The notes: generated from the letters alone by a model not told the origin. Counted from the stretch's first letter, positions 54,246 to 63,329 are shown. The stretch is 64,000 bases of DNA from Marinobacter sp. AC-23 (GCF_001858325.1 NZ_MBPP01000001.1:226610-290609); one strand, 5' to 3'. Numbers and translations: made by a program.

Positions 54246-54954
54246 CAGAGCTATCTTCTAACAATTCAATCTGTATCTGCTGTAACTCGACAAGCTTCTG
54301 CCATTGGTGGGCGAGCTGGTGATCAATTTTTTCGTGCAGCTGGCGGATTTCCAGCTCAGCCTTCAGGTTCACGCGATAATCGTTTTCAGCTCGCAGCCGA
54401 TCCTTGGTTCCCTGCCTGCCCTGGCTCATCATGATCACAGGAGCCTGCATCGCTGCAAGGCATGACAATACAAGATTCAGCAGGATGAACGGATAAGGGT
54501 CGAAAGGCTTGGCGCTGAGCCCCACGACATTGAGCGTGATCCACGCAATCAAAACAACGGCAAAAGACAGGATGAATGTCCAGCTGCCACCAAATTTGGC
54601 AACCTTGTCGGCGGTACGCTCGCCGAACGTGGACCTCTTTTCAATCTCGTCCAAAGGGTTGCGAGATACAAGCTGTCCGGATTCAATGCTTTCGATGACC
54701 TGTCGATCGAGCTCGTTCAACTCACCGCGCTCATCTTCGAGTAGTTGCTCGACATATTGGCGTCGAAACCGGACAAGGTCGCGCTTGCAGATTTGCTTTC
54801 CTTCGGCCCAGCCCGGTGCGGAACTGGAGATCAGGTCTGATACCCCCGGTCGGACTGAAATCCAGGGGCGTAGCTTTGATTTGGGAAAAGCCTGCCCGCA
54901 TATATGGCAGACATACAGTTGCTCGGTATTCGGTGGTACAGGCTTGGCTGTCAT
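54232..54954 (-). CDS. DUF1003 domain membrane protein
   Basis: The 240-residue protein has an N-terminal zinc-ribbon-like region (YVCHICGQAFPKSKL, plus a later Cys near QICKRDLV). The DUF1003 core follows: FGERTADKVAKFGGSWTFIL, two membrane helices and the motif NLVLSCLAAMQAPVIMMSQGRQ. A C-terminal helical region (LHEKIDHQLAHQWQKLVELQ) may be coiled coil. The role of DUF1003 is unknown. Overlap with mprF suggests co-expression. Confidence 0.85.
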   Translation of the reverse strand: MTAKPVPPNTEQLYVCHICGQAFPKSKLRPWISVRPGVSDLISSSAPGWAEGKQICKRDLVRFRRQYVEQLLEDERGELNELDRQVIESIESGQLVSRNPLDEIEKRSTFGERTADKVAKFGGSWTFILSFAVVLIAWITLNVVGLSAKPFDPYPFILLNLVLSCLAAMQAPVIMMSQGRQGTKDRLRAENDYRVNLKAELEIRQLHEKIDHQLAHQWQKLVELQQIQIELLEDSSDGIR

Positions 54955-55050
54955 GTTCGAGGCCTTCTCTCGCGGCTCATGTCAACATAATGAGTGAAAG
55001 ACAGGTTTACAGGAAGCTCAAATCCTGAAGCCTGAGAAGCCCAGTTCTCA

Positions 55051-55740
55051 TTATGCAACTACACCAAATATTTGACCTACTCCGGCCGTAAGTGCCATTG
55101 CGAGTGCACCCCAAAATGTAACTCTGATTGCGCCGATTGCCATGGAAGCCCCACCTGCTCTCGCAGCAATCCCGCCTAGAAGCGCAAGAAAAACCAGTGA
55201 GGATCCTGCAACAACAAAAATTAGCTGGTTGCCCGGTACAACCCACGCCGCAGCCAACGGAAGTGCGGCACCAATGGTAAAAGTGCCTGCCGATGAGAAG
55301 GCCGCTTGAACGGGCTGGGCGCTAACAGTTTCCGAGATGCCTATTTCATCCCTGGCGTGTGCACCAAGAGCATCGTGAGCCATTAACTGCTCAGCGACTT
55401 GCTTCGCGAGAGCTGACTCAAGCCCTCTGCTTTCGTATATTAAAGCGAGCTCCTCTTTTTCAAACTCAAAATCTTGTTCCAATGATTTTTTTTCAATAGC
55501 CAGGTCTGCCTTTTCAGTATCGAACTGCGAGCTAACGGACACGTACTCCCCTGCAGCCATAGACATAGCGCCTGCTACCAAACCAGCAAGTCCCGCCAGA
55601 AGAATGCCTTGATAAGTACTGCTAGCAGCAGCAACACCAATAATGAGACTTGCTGTAGAAACAATTCCGTCGTTTGCACCCAGTACTGCCGCCCGTAACC
55701 AACCTACTCGATGTGATCGATGGATTTCACTATGGCTCAT
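55051..55740 (-). CDS. VIT1/CCC1-family membrane transporter
   Basis: I start at ATG 55740 (MSHSEIHRSHRVGWLRAAV). The 229-residue protein has the VIT/CCC1 features: LGANDGIVSTASLIIGVAAA and GLVAGAMSMAAGEYVSVSSQ in the first helices. A charged helical metal-binding segment follows (EKKSLEQDFEFEKEELALIY) with several Glu, then three further helices. In plants and yeast these export Fe/Mn from the cytosol into vacuoles; in bacteria they likely move Fe2+/Mn2+ out of the cytoplasm. It stands alone, between the DUF1003 and ferric-reductase genes. Confidence 0.9.
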   Translation of the reverse strand: MSHSEIHRSHRVGWLRAAVLGANDGIVSTASLIIGVAAASSTYQGILLAGLAGLVAGAMSMAAGEYVSVSSQFDTEKADLAIEKKSLEQDFEFEKEELALIYESRGLESALAKQVAEQLMAHDALGAHARDEIGISETVSAQPVQAAFSSAGTFTIGAALPLAAAWVVPGNQLIFVVAGSSLVFLALLGGIAARAGGASMAIGAIRVTFWGALAMALTAGVGQIFGVVA

Positions 55741-55858
55741 ACGCTTCCCCAATCATCTTGCCGAAAAGGACATAATTATCTTCCAAGCTTCACCCCGCGA
55801 CATCAAGATCCGTGGCCGCTACCGATTGCTTAATCCTGGGCCGAAAAAGAAATCTGTT

Positions 55859-57144
55859 TCAGCGAAACTCAAAACTTTCCTGGTGAAAGCGTAATGAAAT
55901 GGACTGCTGCTTCAGTCCGCTTTTCAGGGCTTTTGCCAAGCCTTGCGGCCCACAAAACCAGATATCCACTTTGTGGGCATGAATCTGCAGTTGATTCGAA
56001 GTCAATCGCTGCCCCTGCAGGCTGTCGTAGACGTGCAATGATATGCCTGAAAGGTGCTCCGCCAGTTGTTGCAGGCGAGTCAGCATTGGATCATCTACGG
56101 CTCCGGCGGTGCAGTAATGCAGTGTGACCGCGGGATGTTTTTGTTCGAAATTGATCAGGCGGTTTTCCAGCGCCGCCAGAAACGGTGTGATACCAATGCC
56201 GCCCGCTACCCAGATTTGCTGGGCGTTTTTTCTGCCGCTGTCGGGATCAAAGCGACCATAAGGGCCTCCAGCGTAACGGCCTGGCCACTACGTAGCTTAC
56301 GGGGGATCTTGCGGGTGTAGTCTCCCAGTGCCTTGATGTGAAAACTGAGCTGCCCGCTGTCGTTGTCAGCACCGGCCAGGCTGAAAGGATGCGCCCCTTC
56401 GATTCGGTCGAAGGTCACCAGGGCGAATTGTCCGGCTTGGTGACCTGGCCACCGCTTGCCCATGTCACAGACGACTTCCGTGATGTTGGCTGATGTCTGC
56501 CTGACGGCCTGAACCAACCCTTTGTAGCGGCGGCTGCTTCCGATTTGCCCGGTCAGCGATTGCAGGCTTGCGACAGCACCACCCACTATCAACAGCACCA
56601 TCAGCCAACCCGTCGGTTGTTGCCACCATTTCAGCGGCGCCAGCAACACAGCATGGGCGGCCAGTGCCAGATAAATCAGTGGCATCACCCGGTGCAGATA
56701 ACGCCAGTAGCCGTAAGGCACCCATCGCAGAAGGGTAATAACAACGAGAAACGCCAGTAAATACAGGCCAGGCTCGCCCAGATCTTCAGCGCCATCCTGA
56801 AGGCTGTCCAGCAGGCCCGAAAAGTCAGCTTCCTTCAAGCTCTGATCCGAGCCAAGCAGCGCTTCGAGGCCATCATCCGCCATTTCGATCAGCCAGTGTG
56901 TCAGCGCAAAAGTAACGGCCAGAATGCCGGTCCATTTATGCAGTTGATACATGCTGTCCAGACCACCCAACGGGGGTTCCAGCCATCCAGGCCGAGCAGC
57001 CAGCACCATGGTGATGGACATAAAATTGATGGCAAGGTAGCCACTGAGTGTCAGTAACTGCTCATAGCTCAGCCCCGGGGTCCAGAAGCTGAGCTGAACC
57101 GTCAAAAGCAGTAAAAGGGCGACACTGGTACGTAAGTTAGGCAC
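55859..57144 (-). CDS. Ferric-reductase-like flavocytochrome (frameshifted by one base)
   Basis: I choose GTG 57144, which has GGAGT upstream and begins a hydrophobic segment, PNLRTSVALLLLLTV. The reconstructed length is 428 residues. Six membrane helices carry His pairs for two haems (LHKWTGILAVTFALTHW and YLHRVMPLIYLALAAHAVLL). The cytoplasmic part has an FAD motif (AHPFSLAGADN) and an NAD(P) domain (GGIGITPFLAAL, IWFCGPQGLAKAL). The frame breaks at a CC pair (56266-56267), restored as LEGPYGRFDPD. It moves electrons from NAD(P)H to an acceptor at or beyond the membrane. It is the last gene of the operon after the response regulator (58527) and kinase (57200), suggesting control by that system. 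Confidence 0.87.
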
Positions 57145-57199
57145 GAACAAACTCCGGTTGGGTTTGTTTGAATTCTGCAGGGTTAACCTGACACCAGCC

Positions 57200-58537
57200 T
57201 TAAACGTCCGTGTGGCCCACGACAATATTCACTTCTGCTTCGAAACCGTCACTTTGGTCTGAAGCTGGTGATCGGAGCTTCAGACCAGTACCCGCGCCGC
57301 TTGCGATGGCTTCCACAATCGCAAGCCCGATACCAGAGCCCAGTGTTTTGGTATCGGAGCGTACAAAGCGGTTTCGCAACAAAGCGAGTTTCTCTGGCGG
57401 CACAACCTCACCTGCATTGGCCACTCGCAGGGTGCCCTCACCTGTCAGGCTGATATTTACTGGCCGGTCGGCAGCGCCATGCCTGAGAGCATTCTCCATC
57501 AGGTTTCTTACCAGGATGGCAAAGGCATCGGGATCGAGTAATGACATTACGCTATCGTCAGGCAAATTTAGCACGAGGCGACCGGGCGCCTCACGTTCGT
57601 AATCGTTAGCGATCATTTGCAGTATGGGTACAAGGTCGTTGTCGTTTTCTGACAGCGCGCTGCCACCTTCTGCCTTTGCCAGTTCGAGCAGCTTCTGCGA
57701 CAGTCTCGACAAAGTACGAAGCGATTCTTCAATTTCGCCGGTGCGTGATTTAATTTGGACATCCTGCGTTTCGGCATTTAACCGTTGGAGTTTAGCTAGC
57801 GCCGTTGCTAGCGGGGTTCGCAATTCATGAGCGCTGTTAGCGGTAAAGCTTCGCTCTGCTTCAAGTGCTCTGCGCAAACGCTCCAATAAGCGGTTGACCG
57901 AGACCATGATGGGTTCAAACTCTTTTGGCAGACGGTCGACTGCTACGGGAGAAAGGTCACTACCACCACGGGCTTCTATCGATTGCTGCAACAGAACAAC
58001 CTGACGAAGTGACCGTTTTATCACCCACCAGACACCAAACCAACTGATTGGAATCAGAAATAGTAGTGGGATGAGTAATGTGAGAGTTGCCTCCAGCACC
58101 GCTGCGCGTCTGTGAGCCAGGGGTTCCGCAATTTCGATGTAGATGGTATCGCTGACAGCCGCTTCACCGTAGAACCGGTGCGTGGACGTTTCAAAAAAAC
58201 CTTCCTGCGGCAGGGCGCCAAAAATATCAGGATCGACATCGTGGGATTGCAGCAGAAGCTTACCGGACGGGTTGCGAACCAGGTAAGTAAGGTACTCGTT
58301 ATGATCTTTCAACACGGGTGCCCGGTGATGGCCCGTATCATTTTCCCGGTTCAGGATATCGGTAACCGCTAATGGCAGGATACGCTGCGCTGTTTCCTCC
58401 AGTGCGCTATCAAACACTTCGTTCATCTCGTGCCGGGCCACCAGGCCTGAGGCAATGACGCCCAACAGCCAGAGCAAGGTCACGCCGATGGTGAGCCAGG
58501 TACCAAGGGTTTTCTGTAAGCTGGTTTTAGTGGTCAT
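57200..58537 (-). CDS. Sensor histidine kinase
   Basis: The 445-residue protein has an N-terminal helix (TLGTWLTIGVTLLWLLGVIASG), a periplasmic sensor of about 130 residues and a second helix (TLTLLIPLLFLIPISWFGVW). The phosphoacceptor box is NSAHELRTPLATALA. Catalytic boxes are NLMENALRH, VANAGEVV (a degenerate G1) and GSGIGLAIVEA. The overall layout resembles QseC/TctE-type kinases. It overlaps the response-regulator gene by 11 bases. Because the regulated genes include a ferric-reductase-like protein and PepSY redox proteins, iron or redox state is a plausible stimulus. Confidence 0.9.
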   Translation of the reverse strand: MTTKTSLQKTLGTWLTIGVTLLWLLGVIASGLVARHEMNEVFDSALEETAQRILPLAVTDILNRENDTGHHRAPVLKDHNEYLTYLVRNPSGKLLLQSHDVDPDIFGALPQEGFFETSTHRFYGEAAVSDTIYIEIAEPLAHRRAAVLEATLTLLIPLLFLIPISWFGVWWVIKRSLRQVVLLQQSIEARGGSDLSPVAVDRLPKEFEPIMVSVNRLLERLRRALEAERSFTANSAHELRTPLATALAKLQRLNAETQDVQIKSRTGEIEESLRTLSRLSQKLLELAKAEGGSALSENDNDLVPILQMIANDYEREAPGRLVLNLPDDSVMSLLDPDAFAILVRNLMENALRHGAADRPVNISLTGEGTLRVANAGEVVPPEKLALLRNRFVRSDTKTLGSGIGLAIVEAIASGAGTGLKLRSPASDQSDGFEAEVNIVVGHTDV

Positions 58538-59192
58538 AAGAGTTTAACCGGTAACCCATACTTCGAACCGTCACTATGGCATCGCGCCCCAGTTTTTTGC
58601 GCAAACGGCTGATGTAGACCTCTATGGTATTGCTCTCGATTTCCGCCCCAAATTCGTACAGCCGGTCTTCAAGCTGGGCCCGCGATAGCAGTATTCCGGG
58701 GCGCTGTAGAAACCCCTCAAACAGCGCCCATTCCCGTGCGGTGAGCTCTACCGGCTGGCCGTTGCGGCTGAGGCGGTGGTCGCCAAGATCCACTTCAAGA
58801 TCTCCGATACGCACCAAAGGGTTCGGATTACCACGATAGCGTCGTGCCACGGCGGCCACCCGCGCAGACAGCTCTGATAAATCAAACGGCTTCACCAGAT
58901 AATCGTCGGCACCTGCATTCAGTCCTGCGATGCGGTCTGACACCTGATCTTTGGCAGTCAGAATGATAATGGGGGTTGCATCACCGGTTGCTCGCAGCTT
59001 TTTCAAAAAATCAAACCCATGGCCATCCGGCAGCATCAAGTCGAGCAAAATCAGATTATAAGTGGTGGTTTTTACGCTCGTCTCAGCGAAACAGAGGCTC
59101 TGCACCCAATCCACGGCATGACCATCCTCGCTGATCTGATCCCGCACTGCCTCACCCAGTCCGGTTGTATCTTCAACCAACAGTACCCGCAT
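58527..59192 (-). CDS. OmpR-family response regulator
   Basis: The 221-residue protein has the receiver pattern VLLVEDTTGLGEA, phosphoacceptor LILLDLMLP, and DDYLVKPFDLSELSARV. The winged-helix output is LTAREWALFEGFLQRPGILLS...IEVYISRLRKKL. It is of the QseB/PmrA type. It is divergent from the PepSY operon at 59360. The region between holds a 24-base inverted repeat whose arms contain paired CCTGA boxes, the probable binding sites of this regulator. Confidence 0.93.
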   Translation of the reverse strand: MRVLLVEDTTGLGEAVRDQISEDGHAVDWVQSLCFAETSVKTTTYNLILLDLMLPDGHGFDFLKKLRATGDATPIIILTAKDQVSDRIAGLNAGADDYLVKPFDLSELSARVAAVARRYRGNPNPLVRIGDLEVDLGDHRLSRNGQPVELTAREWALFEGFLQRPGILLSRAQLEDRLYEFGAEIESNTIEVYISRLRKKLGRDAIVTVRSMGYRLNSYDH

Positions 59193-59232
59193 GTTTCACC
59201 TTTTGCATGGTCACGATCAGAAGATACTACAG

Positions 59233-59320
59233 CCGTCACCTGACAGCAGCCTGAACCGCTCAAATGCCCGCTGGCAATCCTGTTATGTGGTCGCCCGTTC
59301 AGGCCACTGTCAGGTAACGG
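59233..59320. promoter_or_regulatory. Long inverted repeat in a divergent promoter, likely response-regulator sites
   Basis: Arm 1 (59233-59256) and arm 2 (59297-59320, read on the other strand) agree at 21 of 24 bases. Each arm contains two CCTGA boxes 11 bases apart (for example CCTGACAGCAGCCTGAAC at 59239-59256), the tandem spacing favoured by OmpR-family dimers. The element sits between a response regulator (minus) and the PepSY operon (plus), so it can serve both. Confidence 0.68.
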
Positions 59321-59359
59321 CCTTAGGGTTGATTAAACCGATTCAACGGGAGACATGCC

Positions 59360-59743
59360 ATGAATATCAAACCCATTGTGATCAGCCTTTCATTGGTGCT
59401 GATGAGCGGTAGCGCCCTGGCTGACGATGACTGCGATGACCCGGTTGCGCAATGGCAGCCACGCGAAAACCTCCGGAAACAGTTGGAAGCCGAAGGCTGG
59501 ACAGTGTTCCGCATCAAGGTGGACGACGGTTGTTACGAGGTCAAAGGACGGGACCCGAATGGTCGTCGCGTGGAAGCCGAGTACTCTCCGGCGACCTTTG
59601 AACTGAAGGAAATGGAGCGGGAGGACGACGATGCCGATGATGACCATCGTGACAAGCCCAAGCGCTACAGCGAACCGACCAATGAAGACCGGGTTCCGCG
59701 CAAGGGCATTGTTAAAGGCCGCCCCAGCGTAACGGTTGAGTAA
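59360..59743 (+). CDS. Periplasmic PepSY-domain protein
   Basis: The 127-residue precursor has a signal peptide (MNIKPIVISLSLVLMSGSALA). The mature domain is a small PepSY fold (ENLRKQLEAEGWTVFRIKVDDGCYEVKGRDPNG) with two cysteines, one near the N-terminus (DDDCDDP) and one in the domain (DDGCYEV). A very acidic/basic tail follows. It is the first gene of the divergent operon. Such proteins accompany membrane PepSY reductases and may sense or protect redox partners. Confidence 0.83.
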   Translation: MNIKPIVISLSLVLMSGSALADDDCDDPVAQWQPRENLRKQLEAEGWTVFRIKVDDGCYEVKGRDPNGRRVEAEYSPATFELKEMEREDDDADDDHRDKPKRYSEPTNEDRVPRKGIVKGRPSVTVE

Positions 59744-59757
59744 TTAAAGGAGATTAC

Positions 59758-60234
59758 ATGATGAAAAAGATTCTGTTTGCTCTGGGACTTGCAACTGTAA
59801 TGGCTTTGCCGGCTTATGCGCAGGCCCGGCAAGTCACCTTTACCACGCAGCTGAAAAACTATGGCGGTGACGGGGCTTACCTGGCGATCTACCTCACCGA
59901 TGCCGATGGCCAGTACCAAGGGACTCTTTGGATTTCTGGTGAGAAGAGTAAATATTACAAGCACCTGCGTGACTGGGCACGAGGCAGTGGTTTGAATCAG
60001 GCTGAATACGACGGCCTGACCGGTGCCAGTGTGACCAGTGGCCGTGCCTTGAAAGTGACCCTGGAACTTGAGGACGCGTTGATCGATTCCGGTTACCAGG
60101 TTCGTGTTGACACCTCTGTTGAGGATATGCGCGACAACCGTTCGGATGTGGTAGTGCCTCTGACCACTGAAGGCTCCGGAAAAACGGTTTCTGGCCGCGG
60201 CTATGTCCAATCCTTTGTCTATGGCCTCAAGTAA
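59758..60234 (+). CDS. DUF2271 periplasmic (probably flavinylated) protein
   Basis: The start follows AAGGAGAT. The 158-residue precursor has a signal peptide (ILFALGLATVMALPAYAQA). The DUF2271 domain includes YQGTLWISGEKSKYYKHLRDW and the motif DGLTGASVTSG. The D-x-x-T-G-A-S/T pattern is a known ApbE flavinylation signal, so an FMN is probably attached covalently. It should shuttle electrons between the membrane PepSY reductase encoded next and unknown acceptors. No ApbE gene is in this window. Confidence 0.82.
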   Translation: MMKKILFALGLATVMALPAYAQARQVTFTTQLKNYGGDGAYLAIYLTDADGQYQGTLWISGEKSKYYKHLRDWARGSGLNQAEYDGLTGASVTSGRALKVTLELEDALIDSGYQVRVDTSVEDMRDNRSDVVVPLTTEGSGKTVSGRGYVQSFVYGLK

Positions 60235-60252
60235 ACGACGGGAGACACATTA

Positions 60253-62478
60253 ATGTTGCGCAAGCTCCATGGTTTACCCGGATTGGTCGCCGCGTTGTTG
60301 TTGATGGTGCTGGCGACCTCCGGGGTTGTTTTGTCAGTAGTGCCGACACTTGAGAGATCGGCCGCGACGGTTCCCGTTGCCGGCGAGCTGAGCGTTGCCG
60401 ATCTGGCAGAGCGCGTAGTGGCGAATTATCCGGGTACCGAACAGATCGCACGCTCGCTATCAGGCGAAGTCGTCGTTTATTACACCCGTGATGGCCATCC
60501 AGGTGCCGATCTGGTTAACCCCCTGACAGGTCAAGGCATTGCCCCCTATCAGCCATCAGCATTTTTGCGTTGGGTAAAGAACTTGCACCGGTCATTTCTT
60601 CTTGATGATGCCGGCCGAATGCTGGCAGGAGTCGTGGCAGCACTGATGGTATTGATCTGCCTGTCCGGAGCGTTTGTGTTGGCTCGACGCCTGGGTGGCT
60701 GGAATGCGATGTTAAGACCCATTGCTGGTTCTGGCAGCCCGCGGATTCACGCCGAACTGGCAAGATTTGCCGTAATTGGCTTGTTGTTGTCGGCACTGAC
60801 CGGCAGCTATATGTCGGCGGTAAGGTTTGGTTTTTTACCGGACGGGGCGAGTACGGAGCTCTCTTTTCCTGCGGATGTCTCAGGAGGTACACCTGCACCG
60901 GCAGGTACTTTGAGTGCGCTAAAAGGCGTGGATATCAACGAGCTGCGAGAGCTGGTGTTCCCCTACCCGGATGACCCCACAGACGTCTATTCCCTGAGCA
61001 CTACTCAGGGTTCCGGGTTCGTTGACCAGGCAACCGGAGAACTGCTGCAGTACCAGCCACACTCTGCAGGCAATCAGTTTCAACATTGGATGGTTCGCTT
61101 GCATACGGGCGAAGGCTTGTGGTGGTTAGGTCTGATTCTCGGGGTAGTCGCGCTGACCGTGCCGGTGCTGTCGTTTACCGGGCTACGAATCTGGTGGCAG
61201 AGGCGCGCATCCTGCATACGCCTGGGTGAAAGCGCCAGCATCGAAGCCGCTGATGCCGTTATTCTCGTGGGCTCGGAAGGCAATACCACCTGGGGTTTTG
61301 CCAAAGATCTTCAGGGAAAACTCAAGCAGGCCGACAAGAAAGTGCACTGTGCGCCGATGAATGATCTGGCGGAGCACTACCCGAAAGCCACGGTGCTGTT
61401 CATTCTGACATCAACCTATGGTGACGGTGACGCGCCCTCTTCCGCCAATCAGTTTATGACTCGCCTTGAACACTTTCAGGCGGATAACGGATTGGAGTTT
61501 GTGGTTCTCGGCTTTGGTGACCAACAGTTCCCGAAATTCTGCCAGTATGCGCTGGACGTGGATGCAGCTCTCAGCAGCAAAGGACTACAACAACTGCATC
61601 CCGCTACCAAAATTAATCGTGGTTCCGCACCGCAGTTTCGGGAATGGGGCGAGGTGATCAGCAAGCACATGGGTATTCCGCTGGTACTAACCCATAATCC
61701 CGCGCCTGCCGTCACGTCTGAGTTCGAGCTTGTTGAGCGTGTGGACTACGGCGTTGCTGTGAATGCGCCTACCAGCATATTGCGCTTCAAGCCGCTACAA
61801 AGTGACAGAAATCTGTGGCAGAGATTGTGCTTTCGAAACCGGCAACGCCTACCGGATTTTGAGGCTGGCGATCTGTTTGGGGTTGCGCCCCCCGGAGATC
61901 AGGCCACCCGGTTTTATTCGCTGGCGTCCTCGTCTTCGGATGATCAGCTGGAAATCTGTGTCCGAAAACAGACCCATGGCCTTTGTTCAGGGTATCTGCA
62001 CAGCCTCGATCCGGGAGATCGGATTGCCGGGTTTATTCAGAAAAACCCCGGCTTTCGTCCCGCAGGAGGCGCTACGCCGATTATTCTCGTTGGCGCTGGT
62101 GCGGGAATCGGACCACTTGCCGGCTTCATCCGAAAGAATACGCAACGCAATCCCATGTACCTTTACTGGGGTGGTCGTAACCCCAAATCGGATTTTCTCT
62201 ATCAGCCAGAGCTTGGCCGCTATCTGGATGACCAGCGGCTTACCGGGCTGAATACCGCGTTTTCAAGGTCGGCAGAAAGTGCCTATGTTCAGGATGCCAT
62301 TGTTGCGGATGAGGCCGCGCTGCAACAACTGATTGAAATAGGCGCACAAATATTGGTGTGCGGCGGCCGGGATATGGCCGCCGGTGTACGGCAGGTATTT
62401 GACTCAATTTTGCAACCAATGCACCTGGATGTTGATGCATTGAGAACCGAGGGGCGCTACCTCGAGGATGTTTATTAA
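60253..62478 (+). CDS. PepSY membrane reductase fused to flavodoxin and FNR domains
   Basis: The 741-residue protein has an N-terminal PepSY_TM module with about four membrane helices. Candidate haem histidines are in LHGLPGLV, NLHRSFLL, IHAELARF and RLHTGEGLWW. From about residue 335 a flavodoxin domain follows (ILVGSEGNTTWG, TSTYGDGDAPSS, GFGDQQFPKFC). From about 485 an FAD/NADPH oxidoreductase follows (RFYSLASSS, LVGAGAGIGPLAGF, ILVCGGRDMAAGV). The architecture is that of sulfite-reductase-type/PepSY fusions that take electrons from cytoplasmic NADPH through FAD, FMN and haem to the periplasm. The preceding DUF2271 protein is the probable acceptor. Confidence 0.9.
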   Translation: MLRKLHGLPGLVAALLLMVLATSGVVLSVVPTLERSAATVPVAGELSVADLAERVVANYPGTEQIARSLSGEVVVYYTRDGHPGADLVNPLTGQGIAPYQPSAFLRWVKNLHRSFLLDDAGRMLAGVVAALMVLICLSGAFVLARRLGGWNAMLRPIAGSGSPRIHAELARFAVIGLLLSALTGSYMSAVRFGFLPDGASTELSFPADVSGGTPAPAGTLSALKGVDINELRELVFPYPDDPTDVYSLSTTQGSGFVDQATGELLQYQPHSAGNQFQHWMVRLHTGEGLWWLGLILGVVALTVPVLSFTGLRIWWQRRASCIRLGESASIEAADAVILVGSEGNTTWGFAKDLQGKLKQADKKVHCAPMNDLAEHYPKATVLFILTSTYGDGDAPSSANQFMTRLEHFQADNGLEFVVLGFGDQQFPKFCQYALDVDAALSSKGLQQLHPATKINRGSAPQFREWGEVISKHMGIPLVLTHNPAPAVTSEFELVERVDYGVAVNAPTSILRFKPLQSDRNLWQRLCFRNRQRLPDFEAGDLFGVAPPGDQATRFYSLASSSSDDQLEICVRKQTHGLCSGYLHSLDPGDRIAGFIQKNPGFRPAGGATPIILVGAGAGIGPLAGFIRKNTQRNPMYLYWGGRNPKSDFLYQPELGRYLDDQRLTGLNTAFSRSAESAYVQDAIVADEAALQQLIEIGAQILVCGGRDMAAGVRQVFDSILQPMHLDVDALRTEGRYLEDVY

Positions 62479-62674
62479 CCATGGCGCGAAGGCATAGCTC
62501 AGGTATACGAGCGTCTCCTGCTGACGCTTGCTGGCAGAGGCAGATACATCATTTGAGATGATGTGCTGTATGCCTCATAACAATTTTTTTTCGTTGCACC
62601 AAAAAGAGAGAATTTCAATCAAGCCAATGAGGCGACACTGTTTAACTTAACTCTCTGGAAAGGTGGAATATCAC

Positions 62675-62818
62675 ATGAACGCACTTACCAAGTTCTTTCT
62701 CGTTTTCTCCGTACTCGCTTTCTCTGCACTCGCACAAGCAGAAGGTGTGAGCCAGGAAGATATTGAGCGTGGAAACAACCCTGCGATGGAAATCGTCGAC
62801 CTGGGAATCGGCAACTAA
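62675..62818 (+). CDS. 47-aa exported peptide, copy 2
   Basis: ATG 62675 follows AAAGGTGGAATATC. The precursor has a signal peptide (MNALTKFFLVFSVLAFSALA) with cleavage expected at AQA. The mature peptide of about 25 residues begins EGVSQEDIERGNNPA, nearly identical to copy 1 at 37427. It then diverges (MEIVDLGIGN). Both precursors are exactly 47 residues. Similarity extends through the leader from about 62556, including the T8 run, AAGCCAATGAGGCGA and TTTAACTTAA. A LysR relic lies downstream. Function is unknown. Confidence 0.78.
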   Translation: MNALTKFFLVFSVLAFSALAQAEGVSQEDIERGNNPAMEIVDLGIGN

Positions 62819-62837
62819 GTTGGCACTGGCAACATAG

Positions 62838-62864
62838 GGGCGGGCAAATAGCCCGCCCGTGTTT
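62838..62864 (+). terminator. Rho-independent terminator after peptide 2
   Basis: GGGCGGGC (62838-62845), loop AAATA and GCCCGCCC (62851-62858) are followed by GTGTTTT. A C10 run follows further on (62875-62884). Confidence 0.85.
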
Positions 62865-62939
62865 TCAAGCTTTACCCCCCCCCCAAGAGAAAGTAATGAA
62901 CCCGCTGTTAAAACCCGGTACACGGGACACGGGTGAAGT

Positions 62940-63290
62940 TCATTGCGAATCCGTAGCCTGGCGGCATGGAGAAGTGGCCATCATGTCATACCAGATGAGA
63001 TAGAGACTAGTCGGATCCACTTCAAACGGGATATTCCCCATCCTTAGTCCGTTTACAAACCCGCATTCCTGACTTATCAGTTCGGGGATAGCAGCGATCA
63101 GGTTCGATTTCCTCAGCATTTTCGGAACAATTGAGAAATGATTCACCGTCGCGGTTATACGTCTGCTCTGCCCCTTCTGATCGAGATAGTTGTCCACGAA
63201 ACCATGAGCATTTCCTGACATCGTCACAAGCAGGTGCTCCGCAAACTGCAATCGTGTTGAGTCAGCATGCCCACGGCCAGATCGACAAAT
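62940..63290 (-). pseudogene. LysR regulator relic (paralogue of 37622-38557)
   Basis: The longest frame (62940-63251) reads HLLVTMSGNAHGFVDNYLD, QSRRITATVNHFSIVPK and VDPTSLYLIW, which closely match residues in the middle and end of the LysR protein at 37622. Relative to it, about 28 codons are missing between LYLIW and the C-terminal ATSPC. Upstream, a fragment reading VDLAVGML appears without the intervening part, and the DNA-binding domain is absent. This is real decay by several deletions. It stands beside the second exported-peptide gene, mirroring the first locus. Confidence 0.8.
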
Positions 63291-63329
63291 CAGTTTGATC
63301 GCAATTCCCAGGCTGGTGATTGCCCGGTT

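Noticed and set aside
62940..63251. Functional short LysR-like co-inducer protein
   Set aside because: Internal deletions and a missing DNA-binding domain compared with the 37622 paralogue make a relic far more likely.
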